A DNA stretch of 64,000 nucleotides from positions 6,857,954-6,921,953 of the forward strand of contig JAXIVH010000007.1 of assembly GCA_036785325.1 (NCBI GenBank), given 5' to 3'. Of the stretch, positions 12,397 to 22,453 are shown one piece after another. Each line of letters begins with the position of its first letter. Position 1 is the first letter of the stretch. Under the pieces are notes generated by a model. It was given only the letters and a program-made list of their open reading frames with translations. It ran no database searches and had not been told where the DNA came from. This DNA is from Urophycis tenuis (lineage: Eukaryota; Chordata; Actinopteri; Gadiformes; Phycidae). Made by a program: the position numbers and the translations under genes.

Positions 12397-13205
12397 TTTT
12401 AACTTATTTAGCTTCCTGACAGCTTGGTATATGAAGCTTTTAGTCTGGCAATGCGGCCATATATATATATATCCACACACACACACATTATAGTCAAAGG
12501 AACAATTGTACTATTTATTCGTCTTCAAAACAAATTTGCCTAGTGGAGTCGTGCCTCATGTTGTCAACACGACTTTTGTAATCGCGGAATGTATTTTGTG
12601 CCTACGTTCTTGCCGTACTTTTCCCATAAAGTGAAATCCATTGTCGTACATTGTCGTGGATATTCTTCTCTACAGCAGAGGTCACAACAAATCATCCAGG
12701 TAAACTGATAATAAGTTTTGTGTGAATAAAACTGAATATTTATTGCCAGGTTTAAACTCATTCGGACAGCTTTAGTCAAAATGTGTCTGTATACTCTTAT
12801 TAATGCCATGTCGTATAAATAATAACTGGCCAAAGTCAAGTGAGCCAATGTTGCTGTTAGCATCTACCATCGTCAAATTATGAATTATTATACTCACTGT
12901 AACAACCCAAATTCATTTTCCAATGTGGATAGCGCAAATATTAGTTGTTACTAGTTCGTTATTAATGAACATGTTAATCATGTCTTCATGAATGAAACAT
13001 GGAAAGCGCAATGTTGTGATCGGAGAGCTTAACTAATACGCGTTCTCATTTACCGTGGGTACTATAACCACAACTTTACCCACTAAGTACTCCACATCAC
13101 TTTGCTTCAAAACAATGTTAGAATCAAGCTGGTGTTTGTGTGTGTGTGATTGTGTGTGCGTGTGTGTGTGTGTGTGTCTGTGTCTCTCTCTGTGTGGTCA
13201 TTAGA
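11998..13205. other. Intergenic region between pecr and ndufb3
   Basis: Contains (TTTA)n at about 12,365-12,400, short (TA)n and (CA)n at about 12,463-12,487 and a TG/TC microsatellite at about 13,133-13,198 that ends 8 nt before the ndufb3 ATG. A non-coding first exon of ndufb3 probably lies here but I could not place it. Confidence 0.6.
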
Positions 13206-13578
13206 ATGGGAGGTGACCACGGTCCCCAAAAGCTTACCTTGCCGGACTGGCGTCTGTGGAAGATCGAAGGGACACCCCTGGAGTTCACCCAGAAGAGGCT
13301 CGCTGCCAGGGGACTGAAGGATCCCTGGGCACGGTCAGTATGGAGGCGAGACCAAAAAATTGTGTTTCCAACAAGGCTTGGTTTGACAAAGCTTCTCTTA
13401 CACTCGGCCCCCTTGTCCACTCCGCAGCAACGAGGCCTGGAGGTACAGTGCAAGCTTCGGTCCTCCCGCGACCCTGTCGCAGGTGCTGTTGAAAGGATTC
13501 AAGTGGGGCTTCACTGCTTTTGCCGTGGCTGTGGCTGTTGAATACGTTCTTTTCCCACCGAAGAAGAGTGACCACTGA
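13206..13578 (+). CDS. ndufb3: NADH dehydrogenase (complex I) subunit B3
   Basis: Accessory single-pass subunit of mitochondrial complex I, inner membrane. Two coding exons: 13206-13333 and 13428-13578, 279 nt, 92 residues (human 98). Hallmarks: LPDWRLWKIEGTPLE, LAARGLKDPWAR, NEAWRY across the splice, then the membrane segment LLKGFKWGFTAFAVAVAVEY. The histidine-rich N-terminus of the mammalian protein is reduced to MGGDHG. Its 3' end (from GTTGAATACGT at about 13,546 on) recurs at 21,983 and 33,062 as the left edge of the duplicated UGT units. Confidence 0.95.
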
Positions 13579-14247
13579 TCTCTGGCGTCATATTTATAAT
13601 GGCGAATGATAAAATGTATATGTTTGTTTTTGCTGTTAATTAAATTCCCTTTCGTTATCCTCTGATGGTTACAGGCTGTTATTTTTATATTAAGAAGGAA
13701 CCAACCAAACAATGCAAACAGATGTTGCCATGAGCAAGGAGAGGCATAATTAATAATACTACATGTTGGAGAGTATTTGTCAATAACACAACATTACAGA
13801 AAATAGTTTATTATTATTATTTATTATAGATTTGGCTGCCCCAACAGCTCACCGTTGGCAATGGCCTTATAAATGAAATGTTTATTAAAGATTCTGTCGG
13901 TAATATTTAAGAGCCATTATTTGGATGAAACTTGATAGAAAAGGCATGGCCAAGAGTCAGTTGTTGGCAAGTGAAAGTGAGTATCCCTTTCAATTTCACT
14001 GGCCTGAGCCAATTTAGAATTGACTGTTACCGGCTCATTTCTGACCAATCAGGACAACCCTTCCCTGATTGATTTGAGGAGTGCACTTTTACTGTCAATC
14101 CCAGGTGTGAAATGCAACACTTCCCAATGGTGAAGAAACACAGAGAGGGAGGCGCCTTTGCACTGTTCTACTCTTTCTGTTATCCCATTACAACTCTCGA
14201 GTTGTCCCTACAGCAACAGTAGTGGCAGGATGAAGTCCATCTTCTGA
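13579..14247. other. Convergent spacer between ndufb3 and UGT copy 1
   Basis: 3' untranslated and intergenic sequence of two convergent genes. Homologous to 27,731-28,079 and 33,225-33,571, but more diverged from those two than they are from each other. No gene seen. Confidence 0.6.
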
Positions 14248-16573
14248 TCAATCCTGCTTTTTCTTTCTCATTGCTCTCTTTAGGCACAGAGCAATGCACT
14301 TAAATGTTACCATGACGACAAGCATCACCACTGACACCAGTAGCATAATCACATCCAAGCAGTGATACTGGAACCAGTTGAGGTTGTGGGCAGCAGCTCT
14401 GAGATGGCGAGCGCCTTTGTGTCTCATCACGTATTCGGTCCAGTAGACGGACAGCGCCAGGGGGTCCATAGGGCGATCTTTATGGACCTTTGAAAGCTTC
14501 TTTAGTGTCTCCTTGTACCTGAGCACATGAGGCATGGAGAGATCAGCCCTGCCTGTAGTTCCATCAACATTAAAATGAAAAACGTGTGTATGTAGACGTT
14601 CAGTTACGCTATTCAACGAAGACCTAAGCCTTTGATTTCATGACTAGAACCCATTGGTGATGTTTGTGGTAGTCATGGTTCATAACAAGGTCCATTAACC
14701 GATTGGCTGTTTTTTCACCTGGTGTTGTTGATGACCGCGTCCAGTCCATGCAGGAGGTCGTCCACGGTGACAGTGGTGATGTCCAGGACCACGCCGGCTC
14801 CCCTGCTTGCCATTCGCTGGGCGTTGTCATATTGGTCCCCTCCCAGTGGAACCATCACCATAGGAACCGTGTGACACAGGCCCTCATAGATACTATGAGA
14901 GCCGCTATGAGTGATGAAAGCACGGGCTCCAGGGTGCGCTAATAGAAACATACATGATATATGTATGACACATGACAAAAGTCATCCAGATGTTGAGCTG
15001 TTATACAAAGGCAAACCACTTTCTGGATAAACTGGGTATTACACCATCATACCCATGTGTTAGCTGAACTTTAATTGCATTGCCCCCCAAACATTACCTA
15101 GTAGGTCATTCTGTGGCACCCACTTCATTATTTTCACATTTTCTGGGAAATTGCTAGGAGCTGGACCTGTATACCGCCATATGACCTGTTGACGAAAGGT
15201 CCATGGTTATTTGCCTTGGGTTGCTGATTATTGTGTTGACAAAGTGATGCTGTTCTGTATGGGTGACTTGGTGGCTCTAAGGCTGGATTCCAAAACCGTT
15301 TCCTAATTCTCAAGCTAAAGCTTGATCACTTATGCTTCGAGCAACAGCAGCATGAAGGAGCAATGTGAAATTGGAACTAATTATGACAGCTGAGTTGCAA
15401 TGTAAGTATCCTACCGTTTGTGGGATTCTTCTGAAGGCTTCTATGAAGACGGCTGTTATCTCCTCTGGCAGACTTGACACCACAGAGCCAAGGGTGAAAA
15501 CTACAAAGCCATGTTCTGCAGACACCCACGGCTCCATTTCCTGCACACAAGGTACACACTCAGGTTCACTAACTTCCTGCAGTTTAAGGAATGCAGTAAG
15601 GAGTGAAGCCCTTTGGGATGGTCTTTTCAGAAGGACGTACACAGATGCACGAACCCTTGACCCTTTGGTCCTACCTCTGGCAAGGGGCTCTTCAACTCGC
15701 AGTTGATCCCTCCCACCAACACTGTGTTGGGCATCAGAGGGCGAGGGAACTCCAGCGAAAAGTCAATCCTGTACAGAAAAACACCCACTATTTCACTTTA
15801 CGTGAGAGACCACTTTGCAATGAAAACATACTGTACTATAATCTCTGCTGTCATTACCTCTGCAACCAGATATCAGTCTCAGAGAGGACCTCAGCTATTC
15901 CCACATCCTCTTCCAGGAATCGCTGGGCGATAGTGTGGAAGTGCCAGTAGAATAGTCGACACATCACTGGCTCCAATGCTCCCACCTGCCACATATTAAC
16001 TCGTATTAAAAGTAATAATAGTGTGTGTGTGTGTAATACTATATACACTCTTATTATTATCGTTATAATAGTTTGTGCATGTGTATACAATTTAAGCTAT
16101 GTAAGCAGTTTGTTCATTTGTTTAGGGTGTACTTGAATGTTTCTTATTATTTATTGGTTACTTGGTGGTTAGATGACGGACAGGCTCACCAAAAAATTAA
16201 TGACTCTCTGTTTAAAGGTCATTCGATCGGTGAATCCAGTGAAAAGGCGAGGGACGTAGGAAGGAGGGGAGGGGCAGCCCATGGCAGCCCAGTCCATCCC
16301 GCACGGTATCCCTCTCAGCAAATTGACGGTGGGGAGTCCTGGTCGTCATTTAGGAAAGATAGTTGATATATTAGACCTATTACATGCATACAAGGAAATA
16401 AACCCGGTTTTTACCCCAACGTTGGTTCGCTCACCCAGTTTCCTCGCAAGTAGGGCACCTGTGGGCGTCATGGGGTCTGTAAAGACAGCATCGTATCGCT
16501 GCAAGACAAACAAGATGGGAGACAATGTTCAAACAAGTTCATCTTTCACACACACACACCACACCACACCACA

Positions 16574-16645
<72 letters not shown>

Positions 16646-17168
16646 GTTGCTGTAGCGTTGATATGAGGCTGGTGTTGAACAGTAGGCCTTCTGCAGTCGA
16701 GTGAAGGTACTGGGAAATTTTCTGAAACTGTGAAATTCTACTGTTTACCCTCTCCATGAAAGATTGTTGGGCGCTACGAATTACTTCCACGTTCATTGCC
16801 ATCATTGCATCGATAAAATCCTGTCCGTAGGGCACGGGGTATGTCACGGTGTCGTAGTGTTCACCCGGACCCATCCGCAGGCAGAGCTCAGGAATCACGA
16901 CGGTCACTCGGTGGCCACGACGTCCCAATTCCTGGACGATCGCCTTCATGCCAATCCAGTGGCTGCCGTCAAAGGGGATCACCAGCAGATGACCGGAGAA
17001 GTCCGGAGAACTTCTTCCACCCTGAGGACTGAAACCAGAAGATGCGCTGATTTGCTCCCCAACTGTGCTTTGACCAGGAACATTCCGCGAATCTTCGGTG
17101 TCCCCTTTGGACTTCACGCCGATGCTCAACAGCAGGAAAATAGACAACGTTTTAAGCATTTTCACCAT
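14248..17168 (-). CDS. UDP-glucuronosyltransferase, copy 1
   Basis: Transfers glucuronic acid (or another sugar) from UDP-sugar to small lipophilic substrates, in the ER membrane. Nine exons in phase: 16644-17168, 16435-16498, 16190-16338, 15858-15985, 15675-15768, 15415-15540, 15098-15185, 14719-14938 and 14248-14518; 1665 nt, 554 residues. N-terminal signal peptide (MLKTLSIFLLLSIGV) then a Ser/Gly-rich insert; SGHLLVIPFDGSHWIGMK; donor-site signature WVPQNDLLAHPGARAFITHS...PLGGDQYDNAQRMASRGAGV (exons 7-8); C-terminal membrane helix and KKQD, a KKxx ER-retrieval tail. Exons 7 and 8 (88 and 220 nt) match the usual UGT sizes. The GG of the family's THGG motif is SG here. Resembles fish UGT5-type genes; subfamily not certain. 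Confidence 0.93.
16548..16643. repeat. (CA)n microsatellite abutting UGT exon 1
   Basis: CA repeats with CCACA interruptions run right up to the exon 1 donor, so the splice donor GTGTGT is itself part of the repeat on the minus strand. Confidence 0.95.
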
Positions 17169-17544
17169 CGTTTCCCACCTCCGTCGTATTTCCTCTTTTA
17201 TTTCAGAATCTGTTCAGCCAACTCAACCTTTGCACGACATTCCCCTTCTTACCGACGGACAGATTACACGTTCAAAGTCCTTCCCAAGGAAAAACCTTTG
17301 CTTGAAACTGCATTCCCACACACACAGGAAGAGAATACTCGGGTTGCCTTGAAGAACTCACACCAAAATACTTCGATGTTTTTGTTCAATATATTTATTT
17401 TACATTTAACAAAAAACATGTGTTCTACCTGATAAGAAAAAAAAAAAAAAAAAAAAAGCTGACGGTGTGCTTTTTTATTTTCAAAAGAAGTATGAACAGT
17501 GGACGTCTAAACAATGGTGAAAATGATGAGGGGCCGTTTAGGAC
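17169..17544. promoter_or_regulatory. Upstream region of UGT copy 1
   Basis: Expected promoter side of the minus-strand UGT. Near-identical to 31,026-31,394 and clearly related to 58,013-58,300, where only the first part is shared. It includes a poly-A tract at about 17,436-17,458. No specific element can be named. Confidence 0.4.
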
Positions 17545-18178
17545 TTAATTATTGAGACACTCTTACACTCACTACTGAGACACTCTCACACATACTAATG
17601 AAACACTCTTACATTCACTATTGAAACGCTCTCACACTCACTATTGAAACACTCACACATACATACATACTCTGTAAACCTATGCACGCTCATATATAAA
17701 ACATTATACACACTCGTCTGAAACACTTATACATACATATGAGAAACACACACGCATACATATATACTTCCGTGTCATATACACATACATATGAAATGCT
17801 TGCATGCATACAAGTGAAACATTTATACGTATCTATCTGAAACACTCATGCATTCACATATGAAAATGTTATACATATTGTTGAACACTTATACATTCAT
17901 AACTGAATCTCTTGCATATGATTACAAAGATATAAAAAGTTTAGATGCATGTATAAGTGTTTCATATATATTTGTATAAATGTTTCAAATATGTATGTAT
18001 ACGTTTTTCAATTATAAGTGTGTATGCTCTCACATGAGGATGTGCAAGCGTTTCACATGTATTCATACAAGTAATTTCAGTAGTGACCGTGAGAGCGTTT
18101 CAATAGTGTATGTGAGAGCGTTTCAATAGTGTATGTGAGAGCGTTTCAATAGTGTATGTAAGAGCGTTTCAGTAGTAT
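17545..18178. repeat. Imperfect palindrome built of 21-23-bp repeats
   Basis: The left half repeats GAAACACTCTTACATTCACTATT-like units. The right half repeats the complementary form, GAGAGCGTTTCAATAGTGTA plus TGT, in at least four tandem copies (18,088-18,178). The centre is TA-rich with degenerate GAAACACT/TACATA units. The same structure is at about 31,395-32,013 with one 23-bp unit fewer. The third unit of the array lacks it. Confidence 0.8.
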
Positions 18179-18985
18179 GTATGAATTAGAGTACTATAGA
18201 GAGAGAGTGGCGTCAACTCCGTTCACTGCAATGGTTCGTTTTTTTCACAGCAATGGCGGCGCATGGGGTCCCTCAGAAGTTCCCGGAAGTTAGCGCGAGC
18301 CAACTGTCACTGTCACTCAATGTATTTCAACGGAGGAGATGGTAGGAGCAGCACTTGTCCGAGGTAAAACGTTTAAAGAATGACATTCTCATATCTGTAG
18401 GGCATCGGAATTAAATTGACGAGTAATTAATTATGTTGGCGTATTTTCTCCGTCTAGATTAGAGGATTTAGAGAATATTAACAGGTAAAAATGTAGGCTA
18501 GCACACTAGGTAACCATTACAACCCGTGCAACAGGCAGATAACTGTCAATTCAGCTCTCCAAATACGCTGTAACTAAATCCAACCCTGCCGATTTATACT
18601 AACAGCAAGGTTAATGTGTAGGGAGTGTGATTGCAGTTATAGGTAGGAATTAAATACAAATTGCAACTGTTTACCATTTTCATTACTTAAGGTCTGGATG
18701 ATTTTGTGTGCATGTATTTTGGAATGAAAAATAAATCCCACTATTTATTTGCCTTTGTTTTTGGCGTCATATCATACGACATATCAACCCATCTCATACA
18801 ATACATATGTAATACGTTTTTGGTGTGTATCAGTTACCTGCAAATGGTACTTTATGGTCGAGAAGTAGCGATGCCACTTCACAACTTCATTTGCATGCTG
18901 CAGGCCATGAGTGCTTAGTATAAAATGGTGTGACTCAAAACACATAATGAATGCAATTTTATTGACGCTTTCATAACAAATGTTC

Positions 18986-20326
18986 CTAACATGAGATATC
19001 ATATTGTGTATTTGGGAACTGACAGAAGGAGCACTTTATGGTGGAGCATGTAGCAGGCCAGGGGTCCTTCCTGAGTGGAACGACACTGGGTGTTATAGCC
19101 ATCTCATCAATGGTCAACACACACTCCCTTTCCAGGTCTGTAAACCCACTTGCCTTCAGTTTAAGGAAGTCAAATACTTCTGTCAGAACACCAGGCTCAA
19201 ATTCAACTGTCTGCAGTCTTCTCTGCAGGGTTCTAATTCCTGGCAGGGGAATCTGCAAGTCCCGCAAGACCTTGTAGCCAGTTGAACCAGCAGCAAACCG
19301 AAGTTTTAATGCCTTCTTCACTGTGTCGTTGCTCCATTTCTTCCCTCCTGTGGTTAGTCTCCCTAATGCTCCAATTTGATCTTTGGTTAAAATTTTCTTA
19401 ATTTTTTTGTCCTTGATCTTCATTGTCCTCTTAAGAATTGCGTTTTCCCGTTTTACTTTTCTCAGTGCTGCTCTTTTTTTTCTTTTTTTTTTTTTCTTGT
19501 TTTTTCAGTTGTTTTAGGAGCTGTGATTCCCTGGTTGTTGGCTCCCTGCTCTGCAGAATGGCTGATGTGAGCTCTCTCTGTCTCTCCTCATCTGCCATGT
19601 CCTCTCTTCCTCCTGTGTCACTATCCCTTCTCTCACTCTCCTCAGCTTTTCTTTCCTCAATCCAAGAAACTGGTGCAAGTAGAAGACATGACACTGGTCA
19701 TTTATGAACAATAAAATGATATTGTCACTAAAACAAGAAATATGGTGTAGTTATCAAGAGTTCATATACATTATACCTGTGGCATCTTTAATGCAGTAGC
19801 TGTGATCGGCGGAAATGGACCCTGTCTTTGAAGGTGAAAGGGGGCATCGTGAAGTAGGGGCCCTCCTCCTTCTGACTACTGGCCGGTGCGCAAATATGGA
19901 TGGTATCGCATCTTCTCTCAGCCTAGTCTTGCCCTTGCCGGTCTTAACAAACTGGTCAGCCTCAAAATGTGCCTGCAAGAAGACTTCAACTGAATTTTCA
20001 CACTTAACTCATTTTTACCAAGGAGTACGAACATGTCTAGTATATTTATCTTTTTTCCGTTTTCCTGTTCTATGTTTTAAAATAAAAAAAGCTCAAATTC
20101 CTGTACGGCCCGGTATTCAAAAGTGCGCAAAAGTGCAAATTCATTGTTTGAATGTGATTACCTCACATAATTTTTTGTGGTTATGGTTTTTGTCTGTCAC
20201 GACTAAATTGCTCCTTCCGACTTTAGCCACCCATGCTCTTCGTCTGTCCCTGTCTTTGGGGAAGCCATACACGTGGACGCCTTTCTCGGAGCGATTGGAG
20301 CATCCCCATGCAGCACAGTATACCAT
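18986..20326 (-). pseudogene. THAP-domain P-element transposase, truncated and frameshifted
   Basis: Exon 20162-20326 encodes a THAP zinc finger start (MVYCAAWGCSNRSEKGVHVYGFP). Exon 19777-19972 continues it (AHFEADQF...GKTRLREDAIPSIF). An exon from 19669 downward is coiled-coil and Lys-rich, and the frame breaks in a homopolymer region between about 19,431 and 19,423. The last segment, 19423 to 18986, has the helix-turn-helix region (YKVLRDLQIPLPGIRTLQRR) and the start of the catalytic domain (LTIDEMAI, with the first acidic residue of the RNase H-like fold) before it stops. The remaining catalytic and GTP-binding-like parts are missing, so the element cannot be autonomous. Confidence 0.85.
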
Positions 20327-20434
20327 GTCGAAGACTGTATCAAGGACAACATAGTGGAAATGAGACAAACAGCTTGCTGTGCCGCTGATGTGTTTTATTT
20401 TCAAACAAATAGTTTTTAAGGAATTCACTGAAAA

Positions 20435-20605
20435 TTAATTTATATATTATATACACAATATATATAAAAATTATATGTAAAATATATACAGATATATATG
20501 TATCTATATTTATATATATATATATACAAATTATATATATATATATATATTATACATATATTATATATATATATATATATTATCTTATATATATTATATT
20601 ATCAG
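20435..20605. repeat. (TA)n-rich low-complexity tract
   Basis: Nearly pure A/T with long TATATA runs inside the P-like transposon, upstream of its THAP exon. Confidence 0.85.
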
Positions 20606-21080
20606 AATTCTTATTGGAACACACATAATGTTGCTGTGAGTCAGACCTATTATGTAGTACAGTACTCGATTGAAAAATCACTGTCGTCCGCCTCAGTCAT
20701 GTCTTCAAGTAAAAATTTAAGAGAAATATTACGATTTTAATGCTATCAACGAATGTAGAGGTTTAGTAAACTTAGCTGAGTTCAAATAAATCAACATAAG
20801 CACAGAAATATTACAGAGCAAAGCAGTTGTTGACATTCTTTACCGATTGTTGTGGTTTTCCTTGTATTTTTCAATTGCCCGCCATGCACGTACGGGAACT
20901 AATAGAGGGCTACGGGAACCACGTGATCGGCCAGGTTTTTGAACTTCCGTTGACGCCACTCTCTCCCTATAGTACTCTAGTATGAATGAAATCTCACTAG
21001 CATACGGAAGGTACTTTCACCGGAAGGCGGAAGTAAAGAGTGCAGAATGTGAACAGCGAAAAATTTTGCGCTAATCTTAA

Positions 21081-21915
21081 AGTGAGTAAAATTCACCCAA
21101 TAATCCAGCCAAATACCCCCTCAGATGCATTTTTAGCGACGGTCAATATTTATCAAGTTTGGGGGTATCAGCCGAATGGCTTAGTATTGGAGTGTCCGGT
21201 ACTGTGTGTATATCTCGTAAATTACCCCACTAATAATGCATGGATTGTTACCCAACTTCTGTAGTAGTACATATATGGTTTGTACTCACAAAACAAGGCA
21301 TTTTAAAGTTTGTAAGTACACCAGGAGTTTATTTAAAAGAGCACTTTTCTGATAGCTTCAACTAGCTGTTGCTGAGGCTACCGCTGCGTCGAGGTCTCTT
21401 CCGTCTTTCCGGATAAGTTCGTAAAAGTCCTCTTCAAAACTCACATGTGTAAGGAAAAGGTTAGTGAATTCAACACTCCATCGAAATGTATTGACAACTG
21501 GAATAATTGAATACTTGAAATTAGATGGAGTGTTGAATTCACTAACTTTTTCCTTACACTTGAAGAGGACTTATCCGGAAAGACGGAAGAGACGTCGATG
21601 CAGCCGTAGCCTTAACAGCTAGTTGAAGCTATCAGAAAATAAACTCCTGGTGTACTTACAAACTTTAAAATGCCTCGTTTTGTGAGTACAGACCATATAT
21701 GTACTACTACAGAAGTTGGGTAACAATCCATGCATTATTAGTGGGGTAATTTACGAGATATACTCAGTGTACCGGGCACTCCAATACTAAGCCATTCGGC
21801 TTATACCCCTAAACTTGATAAATATTGACCGTCGCTAAAAATGCATCTGAGGGGGTATTTGGATGGATTATTGGTGGAAATTACCTCAGGGTGAATTTTA
21901 CTCCGAACCATCACT
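21081..21915. mobile_element. TTAA-flanked foldback element, unit 1
   Basis: Two arms of about 400 bp are reverse complements of each other, meeting near 21,490-21,520 (GAATTCAACACTCCATC and its complement). Both ends abut TTAA (21077-21080, 21916-21919). Compared with the second copy it has small deletions at the left end and in the right arm. TTAA targets fit piggyBac or Kolobok families; no coding sequence is present. Confidence 0.8.
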
Positions 21916-21967
21916 TTAAGGACCACGTCAATTCTACGGTCCATATTTCCTATGTTGAGCTGAAATG

Positions 21968-22144
21968 GATGGCTCTCTGACTGTTGAATACGTCCTTTTC
22001 CCACCGAATAAGAGTGACCACTGATCTCTGGGCTCGGATTTAGAATGGCTAACGATAAAATGAACGTTTTTCTTGCAGTTAATTAAAATATTTTTCGTTA
22101 CCCTCTGATGGTTACAGGCTGCTATTTTTATATGTATATTATAT
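21968..22144 (+). pseudogene. 3'-end fragment of ndufb3 (duplication scar), unit 2
   Basis: Matches the end of ndufb3: GTTGAATACGT, TTCCCACCGAA, AGAGTGACCACTGATCTCTG and the 3' UTR. The last 13 codons remain open to TGA. It has no upstream exon, promoter or function. It marks where the second UGT unit begins and ends at the Gypsy insertion. Confidence 0.85.
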
Positions 22145-22436
22145 TGTAATGACCTCGCCGGTGACATAAGGATGTCTAGTCATTAATTCTTGTACACACT
22201 TTTATTCTACAACCAGGTCACTCAAAAAACACTTAACCAACGGCATCAAAACCCAGAAAAACACCACACGGTAACCCGGGCAACGCCCCCCCGTCACCCC
22301 CCGGTCCCTTCAACGCACAAGCCCCCCCCCACACTGATCGAAGCAGCACATCACTGTACATGTGCCCAGAACTGGCACAACAGACAACAAAACACATCAA
22401 TGCAATAAACCACCCAAACGTCCCAGGGTCGCTACA
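22145..22436 (-). repeat. 3' LTR of the Gypsy element
   Basis: TG...CA-bounded 292-bp repeat, nearly identical to 27440-27730. Confidence 0.96.
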
Positions 22437-22453
22437 TTGCCTCCCCCCTTCAA
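22437..22453 (-). other. Polypurine tract of the Gypsy element
   Basis: On the minus strand GAAGGGGGGAGGCAA directly precedes the 3' LTR, the position for plus-strand priming. It overlaps the last codons of pol. Confidence 0.8.

Larger units (their letters stand above)
18187..20979 (-). mobile_element. P-element-like (THAP9-type) DNA transposon, 2.8 kb, defective
   Basis: Termini are 31-bp inverted repeats with one mismatch, starting TAGAGTACTATAG at 18187 and ending in its complement at 20979. GTATGAAT is duplicated on both sides (18179-18186 and 20980-20987), an 8-bp target duplication as known for P elements. The paralogous site at 32014-32021 in the second unit has GTATGAAT once and no insert. 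Transposase remnants inside are on the minus strand. Confidence 0.9.

Noticed and set aside
16539..16643. UGT exon 1 extending through the CA repeat
   Set aside because: The open frame continues as Cys-Val repeats past the donor CAACAG|GTGTGT; homologous exon ends and phase place the boundary at 16,644.
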